Assembly (NCBI GenBank): GCA_022925895.1
Contig: JAKSYS010000041.1
Location: 1-64,000 of the forward strand
Direction: 5' to 3'
DNA from: Fragilaria crotonensis
Lineage: Eukaryota > Bacillariophyta > Fragilariophyceae > Fragilariales > Fragilariaceae
Length of the DNA stretch: 64,000 nt
The translations under genes and the position numbers were made by a program. The notes below the pieces were generated by a model. It ran no database searches, was not told the DNA's origin, and worked only from the letters and a program-made list of their open reading frames with translations. Of this stretch, positions 35,336 through 45,979 are shown in pieces. Position 1 is the first letter of the stretch. Each line of letters starts with the position of its first letter.

Positions 35336-35887
35336 TTTTACACCTCATCAAGTCGGTATTAGCTGCTCCCAAGGTCATTGCAACACATCGACACGCGTCC
35401 GAACTACTCGGAGTAGTAATCGTTGCATCATCGCTGCTAGCTTCGAAGCAGCTTGTTTATGCGAAGTTGTCCTGGCGACTGTTGCTTCTACCGAAGGAGT
35501 GTCTATGATTTCCTTGGAACCTTACGCAATGAACCAACCATTTAATTCCAATTAGCACTCCTTGATCTGTTGCCTTTGTCGAAAGGGGATGTGGAGTTGA
35601 GTCTTGTGAGCCTTGAGTGCTGACTGTAGACTGTAGTACAAGTACAGTACCAATACGAGTAGAGTACTAGCGCAGGTCTCAGTAAAGTGTGGAGTACTCC
35701 AGTACAACTTGTAAAGGCACTATTCGTACGTGCACGGGTATGGCTGGGTGAAAGAAAAAGTGATTATGGCGTAGCCACCGTAGGCTCCAGTATAAAATAA
35801 ATTTAGTTGACAACAAATCAAAGGGTGGCGTCATAAATGAAATCTTCGAGATGCATATCATAAAATTCGATGCCATCATCACAATCA
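35336..35887. other. Spacer without visible gene
   Basis: AT-rich, with a GTAC-rich patch near 35635..35710 (gtactccagtac and similar). Nothing else is supported. Confidence 0.5.
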
Positions 35888-36718
35888 TCATGTTTCCATG
35901 ACATACTTGTAATCAAAGTCCAATGCACAATGGTGAGCCTTGAAGTTATTGATCAGCTTGTCCACTGCCACCGGACCATACATTTTACAATCGTTTTGTG
36001 TCTTTTCATCCAATTGATTCGTATCAATTGCATGATATGCCATAAGATATTGTCGAGCTCGCCGCCCAAATTTTCTGACTCTGTCCCTTGTGATCACTTC
36101 ATCCGACAGACAATAATGAATGCTGGCTTTGAAGTTATCTTTCACTTTCTTTTTGTTGAGCGAGAGGCTTCTAAAGGTACCCTTTGCCTGGCCCCAGAGG
36201 TATTCAATACCCTCGCCCGCAAGCTCTGCGTGACACTTCGGTGTCAAGATGACTTTGACTCCAAGACAATTTGCGATGTGTTGCAACATTCCCTCCTCAT
36301 TGAGGAAGTCATGACACATTCCCATGATGTGTCTCAAGCTGGCACTAGTGTCAAGAATTCCTAATTCATCTTTTTTCCCAGTAAGTGAATAATGCTTCAA
36401 GTTTCCGCCATCAATCAGCCCTTGCTCCCAAAGGACCTGCACTAACCCTTTTGCTTTTCCCTCCCAACCTTCTTTGATTTTTTCAACAATCTTGTTCGTT
36501 TCGATGTTGTGCTGTATACATATTTCCACCAGCTCTCTTTTGTTCCAGCCTTTTGTATTAATACCCCTGCCTCTCAGTTCGAGCTCCAACTCACAACGGT
36601 TCCTCTTGATTGCATTCACAACTGTTTTGAAAGTTGGAATTCCATGCTTGGCGCAAAGCTCCTTCAGTTGTCTTGTGGTTTTCCCTTGTGTTTGTGTAAT
36701 GCCATTGTCGTTTAGCAA
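35888..36718 (-). pseudogene. Transposase-derived ORF (DDE-type C-terminal part)
   Basis: An open frame of 277 codons without an ATG at its start; the open stretch begins a few codons further upstream at a stop, so a 5' part is missing or spliced. The N-terminal part has two SAP-like helices (TTRQLKELCAKHGIPT, WNKRELVEICIQHNIE). The C-terminal part contains PKCHAELAGEGIEYLWGQAK, which resembles the final acidic box of many DDE transposases (C/H-x-E-L/I-...-IEY-x-W-x-x-AK). The upstream catalytic Asp residues are not recognisable. No flanking inverted repeats were found. It is probably a remnant of a DNA transposon or a host-adopted fragment. Confidence 0.5.
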
Positions 36719-37329
36719 AGTATCAACTCTTGCGACTTCAGGTTGACGTCAGTCGCAGTTCCGCATCGTTTGTCATGTCGTGTTTCTTCTCTCTCTTGCT
36801 CGGTCATCCAGAACGGACCAGAGTCGTACCATATTGCCCTTTGCTCCTTGACAAAACTGCGTCTGGCCTTCCACCGTCTTGTTCTGTTCCAATTTTGCGT
36901 TGCTGTGCTCTAGAAGTAGTGTCTAGTAGCCGTACTTGTACTACACTACGCTGTACGGTCCTACGTAGCATACGGTGTGTGGAGTGCTGGGTCACATACA
37001 TGTTGCATGTAGATCGTACCTTGTACGTGAAATCTCCGTATCGACACACACATACAACGTTGCATCTGTCAGGATTCAGGATCGCTGACGAAGCAGATGG
37101 ATTCAACATCTGCAGACGTGCTCTTGTTTAGACCCCTCAGCAGAGGCACGATGGGCGACACCTGGCACGATTCTCGGGGTTCTCAAATTAGTCGTGTTTA
37201 TTCGTGACTGCGAATCTGTACCCAAGAATCCTCCAATGAATCTCCACCACGATAAGATTCTTGTGTCTGTGACATCGTCAGGAGACATCACCACAAAATT
37301 AAATTATACAGTTCCGAAGACATAAAAAA

Positions 37330-37373
37330 CAAATCGACGCCGCCGTTTTCATACAAACGTCGGAGTCGATTTG
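37330..37373. repeat. Short inverted repeat (hairpin)
   Basis: Arms of 19 bp, caaatcgacgccgccgttt and aaacgtcggagtcgatttg, pair at 17 of 19 positions around a 6-nt loop. It lies in the spacer 36749..37736, which otherwise shows no gene. Confidence 0.6.
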
Positions 37374-37736
37374 TCTGCTGGTCGATGAATTCGGTTTTGA
37401 TTCATTAATGAGGATTTGTATAACCCAACCGCCGGCTCACAGGTTGAGATTCCAATTTTTGGTCATCATCAGCTCACAGATTCGCATCGATTGAACGATT
37501 AGGTTCATCGCTCAGACAGCTTCCGGTAACGTCAGAATCTTGCGCTAGCGATATGCTCGTACAAGAGCTCTACTGCCAGTACCAGGTACTCTATTCAAAC
37601 TTGTACGCACGATACGCAAACAATTGAAGTTCGCCTGTGACCCAGAACTCTCATTTCACCTGCTTGAGCCATTCTTGAAAGCATTCGCAGTCATCTTTGC
37701 TTTTCTTCAATCTACTTTTCAATACACAACTTCACA

Positions 37737-39204
37737 ATGGGACCTTCCAAGAGACTTCTGATAGTTGTCGGGACGCTGTTAGCGTCTCACGTCGAAGGTT
37801 TTGGCGTTAAGTCACCTTCACGAGTCACTAGTCCGCATCAACGTTCGATACCACTGCACGCGCTTGTTTCGGATTATGATATCGATGGAGCTCCCCGAGT
37901 CGGATTTTCATCCGTCAACAATCGTCACTCTGCTTCCGATTGGCTTTACAATGTCATGTCTCTCCCCAAATCGTCAGTCTTGAGGGATATTCGAAACCCA
38001 GTCGTGACAGTCGCCGTATGGAGCACGCTAGTTTCAATCGTACAACGATGTCTCGCAGTGAGTTCGAGTGGAATTCTGAAACAAATGGCGAGCAACATGT
38101 GCATTGGAGCCACACCGCACAACTTCCTTGTAAGCTCGCTGGGTCTCTTACTGGTCTTCCGCACAAACAGTGCTTATCAAAGATTCTACGTAAGTTCTGA
38201 TGGACCAACTGAAGATTTGCTAGGCACGAATCTTCATACCCTGTATGTTTTGCTAACCACGAATCATACGTTATCCTTTATTGTTGTGTTGACAGGAGGG
38301 ACGCAAGATCTGGGAACACATTCTTTCCATTTCCAGAAACCTTTCGCGGTTTATCTCACTGTATGAATCGGAGATTGGACCAGCACGCAAACAACGCATC
38401 CTCAACTTGGCAGCCGCCTTTCCATACCTCTTGAGACATCACATTCGTCCAGGTTGTCTCTGCGAGAATGAAACGATTCTCCCGAATTCCCCACATGGCC
38501 TGCTGCTGCATGAACCTATGATTGAAATGGTGGAGACACGACACGAGGGCGACAAACAGGCTCTTCGAGGTACAACTGACGCCTTTCACCCCGTTCCGAA
38601 TCGGGAGTGCTGGGTCGATAAACGAAACCTCCCTTGGTGCTTGACAGATGATCGATCTCTCAAGCAGTTAGCAAAGGCGCAGAATCGTCCATTGTGGATC
38701 TGCGATCGAATCGGCCGGGAACTCATGGACATTCCTTACGGACCAAATTTCTCGTCGCGTGAGCGTCTGTCGTTGTTGGGTTTTGTGGAAAAACTCACCA
38801 ACGCAGTAGGGCAGTGTGAGCGCATCCACCAAACAGCAGTTCCGCTCAACTACGCTCGCCATTCTTTGAGAAGTTTGACGTTGTGGCTGTTTACGTTGCC
38901 ATTTGCGCTTGTCCAGGATTTGGGCTTGCTCACTGGACCAGCTATGGGTGTTATTGCTTGGCTTCTGTTTGGAGTGTATCAGATCGGATACACCATTGAA
39001 GATCCCTTCCAGGGATCACTACGCCTCACGATTTTGTGTGATGCCATTCGTCGTGACGTTATTGGAGAATCATCTGTTCGTGAAACGGCGTTCGCATCGG
39101 ATGACACGAGTTTTAGTCATTCACTCATACCAACACCGCAAATGATGGACGCAGCATCTCTTTTGGGATACGCCAATGCAACGTGGACCATGTCCTCTGT
39201 ATAA
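37737..39204 (+). CDS. Plastid bestrophin-like anion channel (spliced)
   Basis: Exons 37737..38189 and 38296..39204 (gtaagt donor, gacag acceptor, phase 0) give 453 aa. It belongs to the bestrophin/UPF0187 family: SSVLRDIRNPVVTVAVW at the first helix, then LLLVFRTNSAYQRFYEGRKI spanning the splice site, and a C-terminal hydrophobic pair (LTLWLFTLPFALVQDLGL, GVIAWLLFGVYQIGYTIEDP). Bestrophins are pentameric anion channels; plant VCCN1 and algal BST proteins sit in thylakoids and pass chloride or bicarbonate. The N-terminus is a signal peptide (LLIVVGTLLASHVEGF) followed by a Ser/Arg-rich stretch, fitting plastid import with Phe at the cleavage site. The frame is intact. A role in lumenal bicarbonate supply is plausible but inferred. 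Confidence 0.9.
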
Positions 39205-39623
39205 AGTGAGCGAGAGCGAGAAATAGAAAATATAGAAAAATCATAGAATAGAGAATTGTCAATTGCAAGTCAAGCTTTCTGCCTGACGTGTGGACGCACA
39301 ATCAGACAAATTGAATGAAAACAACTAAAAGGGGATTTAACGCGTTAGTTACACTTGACTATACCGGTAGCAGAAACGAGGCGAGGAATTCCTCTATTCA
39401 TATTTGTCACAGTATGATGCATCCACAAAGTAAACGCCACACAGATCATTGGGAACGCATATTGTTGTCAGCGGAACATGATCAATCTGGACACCGCACA
39501 TCAACTCGTAGGTGTCAACTGTTACCGATACGGCTTCCGATGTATCTAGAGGGCAATCCTCGCAAGGGACCCTCAGAGGCCTCGTCAAGGCATGATTCAA
39601 CAAAAATCGAATTTCTTCTGCTT

Positions 39624-40496
39624 TTATTGGTTGTGGCACAAATCCAAGCAATATTCACCAATATCTTTGCCAGGGATGGTACTCAGCTCTGAAACTTCCT
39701 CCTTTGTTTCGAATAGAGCCGGTTCTCCCGTCATGTCACTGGAGTTCTTAGCATTGCCACGGATGATGCCGTCCACGTTGACATCAAAAGGAGGTTGTGA
39801 TGACCTTGATGTACGATTTATCTTATGCGCCAAAATGAAGCCTAGGCTCGAATCATTCTGCGGAGAGATCAGCGTGACAACGTGCGTCCCTGTAGTATCT
39901 TCATTGTAGCTGTCCATGTTCGATTGCACTCTCCCAACGCCCCATGCCGCCAGTGCAATGAGAGCCAGGAGAAGGCAGCCGAGCATTTCCTTTTGATACG
40001 TGACAAAGCGAAATCTTCTACTCTTGCCATTTAAAGGCATCTCCTCCTCCACCTCATCTTCGATATCGTGTCCTCTGATTGATCGCGTGAGCGCGATTTC
40101 ACTCAACGTGACTTGGCGCTCTTTTTCATCAGGGGTGGCGAAGACATCATCGAATATACGATCCACCTCATCTTCGGTGAGTATAACATCGAATGATGCA
40201 TGACTTTGACGCGCTTCCATCCACTCCTTTCGTTCATCAGGAAATTCACCTTCATTCTGATCCAACTCCTCCCTGTTGCCGTTGTCATGATTGCCGTTGT
40301 TGTCGTTGTTGTCATACTGCAATTCACTCTTTGAAACCTCCAACGTATCTAATTCTTCAACAAATGATATCCGACTTGATCCATCTGAAGGCCTGGCAAC
40401 AATATTCGTCTCCACCTCATCATCTGGCTGAAGAACCATGCCAACTGAGATATTTTGCGAATTTTGATTGTCAAGCTGTGGTCCGTTCCATTTCAT
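39624..40496 (-). CDS. Single-pass membrane protein, acidic N-terminal domain
   Basis: Intronless frame of 290 aa from the ATG at 40496; the frame is open further upstream, but only by a non-ATG codon. The N-terminal part (about 165 aa) is acidic, Asn- and Glu-rich (NDNNGNHDNGNREELDQNEG) and holds helical segments such as TEDEVDRIFDDVFATPDEKE. A basic stop (KSRRFRFVTYQ) precedes one transmembrane helix (EMLGCLLLALIALAAWGVG, about residues 170-189). The remaining 100 residues carry several N-glycosylation sites (NRTS, NDSS, NSSD). It is likely type II-like or type III with an outside C-terminus. No family is recognised. It faces a tandem TGACTCA cluster about 330 bp upstream. Confidence 0.6.
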   Translation of the reverse strand: MKWNGPQLDNQNSQNISVGMVLQPDDEVETNIVARPSDGSSRISFVEELDTLEVSKSELQYDNNDNNGNHDNGNREELDQNEGEFPDERKEWMEARQSHASFDVILTEDEVDRIFDDVFATPDEKERQVTLSEIALTRSIRGHDIEDEVEEEMPLNGKSRRFRFVTYQKEMLGCLLLALIALAAWGVGRVQSNMDSYNEDTTGTHVVTLISPQNDSSLGFILAHKINRTSRSSQPPFDVNVDGIIRGNAKNSSDMTGEPALFETKEEVSELSTIPGKDIGEYCLDLCHNQ

Positions 40497-40821
40497 GGCG
40501 CAGGGTGAGATGACCTTGCGATTGCAGTGAGAGGGATGTGCGATACGCAAATCTCACGCAATCCCTTGATCTTGTCGGACAAAAAGTTGACTACTCCGAG
40601 TGCACCCACACTGCTTAGCTGTTATGGGAATACTGAATTCTACACAATCCGTCTTCTCCATTGCCTACCGGAGACAGACCCACTGTATGCATACACACTA
40701 CCCAAACGCTTGTACTGTACCTGGTACTCGTATGTTGAATGTTGACATGTTGACTGCATTACACACTGTACTACACTAACAAGGCCTTCAAGTCACCCAG
40801 TTATCTATGCATACTCCCTCA

Positions 40822-40849
40822 TGACTCATGACTCATGACTCATGACTCC
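40822..40849. promoter_or_regulatory. Tandem AP-1/GCN4-type bZIP sites
   Basis: Three perfect TGACTCA heptamers directly abut (40822..40842), followed by a fourth, TGACTCC. TGACTCA is the classic palindromic bZIP target. The cluster sits upstream of the minus gene starting at 40496. A partial copy of the same motif also occurs near 50642. Confidence 0.5.
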
Positions 40850-41240
40850 TGATGCCGACTACCACCATTGCTCCATCGTATGCTACTTTTTCCGGCGTGG
40901 CAACGGTATTACTGTTCCAAGTCCTGAGAGTGACAATTTTGCTTTTATATGTATGTCGTCAAATCGCCATGAACATTGTCATTTGGGTCATCCTTGTTAG
41001 GGGGTGGGTAGTTCCTCGTGTGATGTGCTTTGAGTCATGAAGTCATGCAAATAATTTGGGCAGCCTAAGTGGACGGATAGATTGCATTACCATTGGTAAT
41101 AGCTGGTAGTGTAGCTATGATACCTTCATACCAGATGAGAGCACATCTTTCTAAATGGGGGTCAAGCAAAATGCTTTGCGGTCACACAGTTAGGAGCAAT
41201 GCTTCAGGTCTCAGAGTTCGTGTGCTGGTGAGCAGATGAA

Positions 41241-42251
41241 CTACACCTGACCTGCTGATTCGCAATCTCTGTCACCAAGATAAACCCGACACAATTCTGC
41301 CTCAAAAAGGCACTCTAGTGTCACGGCATTTCCATCCACCTTGATACCGCAATGAAAGGTATCGCCACCTTCGTTGACGATTTCGCGTTGCTCGGAGCTG
41401 TCCAAGGATATGCTTTGAGCACCAGTACCCCCAACTTTCTCCATGAGCAGCACCAGTTCCTCAATCTTCGGTGGCGCTTCAATGAAACCAATTAATTGTG
41501 AACCCTTCGCATCGACTTGGATATCGCCTTGCGGATTCGACTTCTTATTCCCACTGGCACCTGACGTCCCTTCATTGCCGGGAGGGGACGAATCAACACC
41601 ATCGACACTATCCCTCGAGTTCGGTTGCGTTACTTGGTCAAACACGTGCTCCCAAGTACTGCTCGTCGGCGTCGTATTCGCAGCCGCCGACGGAAGGGCC
41701 GGTAGTCCTGTGGTTGGATTTGACTTGTTGAAGGGAAATCTGTGGTGATCCACATGTCTGGTTTGGTTGACTATATAATTGATCACAGGATCTGGTTCTT
41801 CGGCCTCAACCTCAAACATGAGAAAGATCATGTACACCACCAGCCCTGCAGTAAGGATCATGAATCCGTAAAAGACGGAGTTGCTCACGTTCTCGTGCAA
41901 CAAGTTTTCTTGCGCCGCCTTGACTTTTTTGAAATCAAATAGATCATCATCGCCGTCTTCGTCATCACTTTCGTCGTATACTTCGTCGTGAGTGAAGGCG
42001 ATAGATGCCACTGATCCCCGATTCGGTCGGCTGGTTGGTGTTGCCGCCGCCAGCACTGAGAATCCATCCGTATCGACTTCATCATCATCCCCGAATAGTG
42101 ATCGACTTTGGGTCAAAAATACTGGTCGTGTCATCGTGATAAAGTTGTGCTCCTCGTCATTATCATCAGGGATGTCAACCACCGCAGCCTCTGGATCATC
42201 CTGATCGTAGTCCTGAAACGGCATATCCTCGTCATCGTCCCAAATACCCAC
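41241..42251 (-). pseudogene. 3' part of a host membrane-protein gene split by a Copia insertion
   Basis: Encodes an acidic stretch (WDDDEDMPFQDYDQDDPE, DESDDEDGDDDLFDFKK), one transmembrane helix (FYGFMILTAGLVVYMIFLMF) and a Thr/Ser/Asn-rich outer part ending CRVYLGDRDCESAGQV. The Copia element at 42252..48549 cuts the frame at the 5-bp target duplication cccac. The other half of the same gene is 48550..48830; with one copy of the 5 bp the combined length is a multiple of three and the frame agrees. It is therefore an otherwise intact host gene hit recently. The function is unknown. It has the same plan as the neighbour at 39624 (acidic, one helix, outside tail) but little sequence similarity. 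Confidence 0.7.
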
Positions 42252-42619
42252 TGTTGGGGAAGAGCGATCTGGAAGCCATGGGCGTACTGTTACTAGTGTA
42301 GTCGACACGGTCCCTGAAGGCAACCGTAAGATTATGGACGTGGCCAAACTAACTTGGGCCGACGATGTGGTACGAAAACCTGCGGTCGCGAGCAACGCAA
42401 AGAAGATACCGATGTCTCTGAGTAAGGGAAATGCCGGTATTGGGAAACGCACTAAAAGTGCGAGTGTTTTGAAGAGATCATTCTCTCAAAACAATCCAGT
42501 TAATAGAATCAAGGTTTGATTGACTTTGTTCTCTATTTCCAATTTACTCTGAGCGTTTGCGATAACAAGACACTTGGTTTAAGGCCTATCGTGTTGTCGT
42601 GAAACTAGGGAAAACAACA
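42252..42619 (+). repeat. 5' LTR of the young Copia element
   Basis: No difference from 48182..48549 was found by eye. Its first two thirds are open in the frame that ends pol in the 3' copy. Confidence 0.95.
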
Positions 42620-42671
42620 TTGTTTTGAGAGAAAATATACATTTCTAACACACCCAACGTTCCGTAATCTC

Positions 42672-43076
42672 ATGGATAGAAGCGACGAAATTGAACAATT
42701 GACGACGCAACTACGAAACGTCTCACTACGACTGGCGCAGCTGGAAGCCGCAGCAAGTCGTGAGAACAACCGGAGCAGCGCTGAGACAGCAGCAGCACCG
42801 AGCAGCAACACAACAGCAGCAGCACCTAGCAGCGCTGAAACGGCAGCAGCACTGAGCAGCGCCACTACAAGAGCAGCAGCACCTATCATCCAAAAGGGTG
42901 ACCGACTGAGAATCACCAACAAGGTCAACAAGCCAAGAAACTGGCCCGGCGAGTGGGATCAGGACAAGGCTCAGAAGGCAACGGTGACGCACTTCTACCG
43001 AGGTCAAGTGCACTTCATCACCGACAACGGAGTGCGCACGTGGCGCGCAGTTAACAACCTTGCCAAGGAAGAATGA
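42672..43076 (+). CDS. Small leading ORF of the young Copia element
   Basis: 134 aa. A leucine-rich coiled coil (IEQLTTQLRNVSLRLAQLEA) is followed by an Ala/Ser/Thr repeat linker and a compact C-terminal domain (GDRLRITNKVNKPRNWPGEW, VHFITDNGVRTWRAVNNL) that resembles a small beta-barrel. The stop TGA overlaps the ATG of the next ORF (ATGA), as in coupled re-initiation. Its role is unknown; it could assist gag assembly. Confidence 0.8.
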   Translation: MDRSDEIEQLTTQLRNVSLRLAQLEAAASRENNRSSAETAAAPSSNTTAAAPSSAETAAALSSATTRAAAPIIQKGDRLRITNKVNKPRNWPGEWDQDKAQKATVTHFYRGQVHFITDNGVRTWRAVNNLAKEE

Positions 43077-45979
43077 GTGCCTCTCCGGACACAGCCACCA
43101 GCGGAGGAACCACGACAGGTGGACGTAGCAACACCAGCAACACCGGACGCTCCGGAACAAACCGCCCACGTGGAAACCGTGGAGGCACAAACCGACAGAG
43201 GACTGAAACAGGAGGCGCGACGCAACAAGCGACGACGACACGAAATCGCCCTGTTTTCAAGGGTAACACGGAGGGCATGAGCGGACACGTCTTCGAGTGC
43301 TTCGAAGAACAGAACGACCGCCGGCAGTACGGAAAAACGGTCGAGGCCCTGGACGCGTACGCCAGAAAGACGTTATCGTACTCCGCCGACCTGGCACCAC
43401 TTTTCGCCACCACAATGATGGCGCCGACAATCGAGAGGCCGGACGACATTGTCGAGGATGCCGGAAAACTAGAGGAAATGATCTTTGCCGAGGAAGTGAA
43501 GGAGTACGTCAAGCGTACTAGGACACTGAAGAGCAATCTGGCCACCATCTTTGCCGTTGCGTGGGGACAGTGTAGCGAGGCCATGAAGGCACGCGTGAAG
43601 ACCCACAGCGGTTACGACGAGATGGCCATGGCAAATGACTGTGTTTGGCTCCTCAAGCAAATCCGAAGCGTGACGCTGCAATTCCACGACAACAAAGATA
43701 GTTTCATGTCCCTTCTGGACGCTCAGTTCGGTTTTTTGTCCTGCAAACAGAAACCAAACGAAAGCGCGGATGAATACGCCGAAAACCTGATCGGCTGGTC
43801 GGACACAATCGAGACGCACGGCGGCACGGTCGCGGTAAATTTCAAGTTGATCGGTGAGACAGCCGACGACGGTACGCTGCGCGACGAGAAGACGCGACAG
43901 GAGATGGCCAGAGAACGGACGATTGCCACATGCTTGATTCGGAACGCTGACCCGTCAAGATACGGCACTCTGATCACTGACCTCGCCAACCAATACGCGG
44001 GACAAAAGGACAACTACCCCAAGGACATCGTATCGGCAAAGAGTCTCCTCGTCATGTACAAGACGCCCACGAACGCGACGGGGCCAAGGAACGCCGGGAG
44101 CCAGCAACGACAGCAGCAACAGCGCCCAACGACCAACGGCGACCCATTGCACGGTCTAACCTTGGCACAGCGCACGGCCATCGCGGTCGCCGGCACTGAT
44201 AGTCAGCTCCGCCCCAACGTCACGTGCTACGGATGCGGCCTGCCTGGACACATGGCTGGCGAGTGTCCAACAGCCGACACAACGACCGCTCCCGCCATCA
44301 CACTAACGCAATACGCGTACGTCCTTGCGCAAGCGGCGCAGGAAGGTGAACATGAGATTGACCCCGATTGGATCCTTCTCGACTCACAGTCGACAATCTC
44401 CGTTTTCAAGAACGCGAGCATGTTAACGAACATTCGGCACAGCGGTCGCGTGCTACGCGCCATCACAAATGGCGGCCACCAGGATTCCGTCATGGTGGGA
44501 GATTTCCCAAACCTTGGAGAAGTGTGGTTTAATCGCCACTCCATTGCCAACATACTTTCACTCGCTGAAGTTAGGAAGGTCTGTCGTGTCACCATGGATA
44601 CTTTTGACGAACCCGCCCTGATTGTGCACCGTATCGACGGATCCACCATGAAGTTTGTCGAACACCCCTCGGGCCTCTATATTTACAAGCGTAACTCTAC
44701 TAACGTTCCAGTGACAGGTTACTCCTCGTACACCATGGTGTCCACAGTAGCTGCCCAAAAACGAATGTTCTCCCGCAGAGAAATAAGAGCGGCAGACGTA
44801 GCCCGCGAGTTGTATCGCAAAATTGGTCGGCCTGCCGAGGCCGAGTTTCAGCGTATCCTGAAACAAAACCTCATCATGAACTGTCCGGTCACTCCGGACG
44901 ATGCCAAACGGGCACACATCATATATGGTCCCGACGTTGCGGTGATCAAGGGCAAAACCACGCGGTCAGCGGCCGCACCACGCGCGCCGACTTTCGTGGC
45001 CGAGCCCATTCCACCACCCATCCTGGAACACCACCGTAATGTGACACTCTGTGCGGATTTCTTCTTCGTCCAAGGACTGCCTTTCTTCCATACGATCTCA
45101 CGCGGTATCGGTTTTCGCACGGCGGACCCCGTACCGGACCGTACCAAGACAACCATCCTGACAAAACTCCGCAACATCATCAAACGGTACACCGCGCGAG
45201 GCCTCACCATCTGTGATATTCACGGCGATAACGAGCTCGAGTGCACACGCACCTCCTCCCTCCTACCCATTGCGCTCAATGTCGTTCCCGCCGACAGCCA
45301 TGTCGGCGAAATCGAGCGCTCCATTCGCACCGTGAAGGAACGCCTGCGTTCGTGCGCACACGGCCTGCCGTTCAAGCGCCTTCCGCGGATTATGGTAGCC
45401 CACATGGTATCTGATGCCATGCGCTGCCTCAATCAATTTCCATGGCCACACGGCATTTCCAACACAATGAGTCCCAACAGCATTGTCACCGGTACTACGG
45501 TCCCCGATTACAACCACATGCGCATCGAGTTTGGGACATATGTACAGTTGTTCGAAGACAACACGCCTTCAAACACCCTCAAGTCACGTTCCGTCGGTGC
45601 CATCGCACTGTCCCCCACCGGTAACGCCCAAGGGGACTATTTCTTTATGTCCCTCGCGACCGGCAAGAAGCTTTCCCGCGCCTCGTGGACAGCGTTGCCC
45701 ATGACGGATGCTGCCATTGCTCGAGTTGAAGCCATCGCCCTCCATCAGAACCAACCTCTCCTACAGTCGTCTGGTTTAGTCGTTGAGTGGCGCCCGGACC
45801 AAACCATCGATGAGTCCGAGTATGATCTTGACTATGTTCCCCCCAACCATGTTCCACACGTTGGCTTTGCCGACACCGACTACGACGCAATTGACGACGA
45901 CGAAGTCGCCGACCTACTCGCCGACGGCCCCCATCCTTTTTATGACCCGCAGGCGGACCAAGGAGCGATTTCGGGATGA
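43073..45979 (+). CDS. gag-protease-integrase ORF of the young Copia element
   Basis: 968 aa. A helical gag domain (about residues 60-340), a CCHC knuckle CYGCGLPGHMAGEC near 44226, a protease-like segment (ILLDSQSTISVFKN) and an integrase region (about 45040-45560, with RSIRTVKERLRSCAHGLP). The next ORF overlaps it by about 200 nt in the +1 frame, consistent with the translational shift known for some copia elements such as Ty1. Confidence 0.88.
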   Translation: MSASPDTATSGGTTTGGRSNTSNTGRSGTNRPRGNRGGTNRQRTETGGATQQATTTRNRPVFKGNTEGMSGHVFECFEEQNDRRQYGKTVEALDAYARKTLSYSADLAPLFATTMMAPTIERPDDIVEDAGKLEEMIFAEEVKEYVKRTRTLKSNLATIFAVAWGQCSEAMKARVKTHSGYDEMAMANDCVWLLKQIRSVTLQFHDNKDSFMSLLDAQFGFLSCKQKPNESADEYAENLIGWSDTIETHGGTVAVNFKLIGETADDGTLRDEKTRQEMARERTIATCLIRNADPSRYGTLITDLANQYAGQKDNYPKDIVSAKSLLVMYKTPTNATGPRNAGSQQRQQQQRPTTNGDPLHGLTLAQRTAIAVAGTDSQLRPNVTCYGCGLPGHMAGECPTADTTTAPAITLTQYAYVLAQAAQEGEHEIDPDWILLDSQSTISVFKNASMLTNIRHSGRVLRAITNGGHQDSVMVGDFPNLGEVWFNRHSIANILSLAEVRKVCRVTMDTFDEPALIVHRIDGSTMKFVEHPSGLYIYKRNSTNVPVTGYSSYTMVSTVAAQKRMFSRREIRAADVARELYRKIGRPAEAEFQRILKQNLIMNCPVTPDDAKRAHIIYGPDVAVIKGKTTRSAAAPRAPTFVAEPIPPPILEHHRNVTLCADFFFVQGLPFFHTISRGIGFRTADPVPDRTKTTILTKLRNIIKRYTARGLTICDIHGDNELECTRTSSLLPIALNVVPADSHVGEIERSIRTVKERLRSCAHGLPFKRLPRIMVAHMVSDAMRCLNQFPWPHGISNTMSPNSIVTGTTVPDYNHMRIEFGTYVQLFEDNTPSNTLKSRSVGAIALSPTGNAQGDYFFMSLATGKKLSRASWTALPMTDAAIARVEAIALHQNQPLLQSSGLVVEWRPDQTIDESEYDLDYVPPNHVPHVGFADTDYDAIDDDEVADLLADGPHPFYDPQADQGAISG

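Noticed and set aside
42252-42452. N-terminal extension of the minus host gene reading MRFPIPAFPLLRDIG
   Set aside because: This is the antisense of the Copia LTR; the same words recur in the 3' LTR at 48182..48382.
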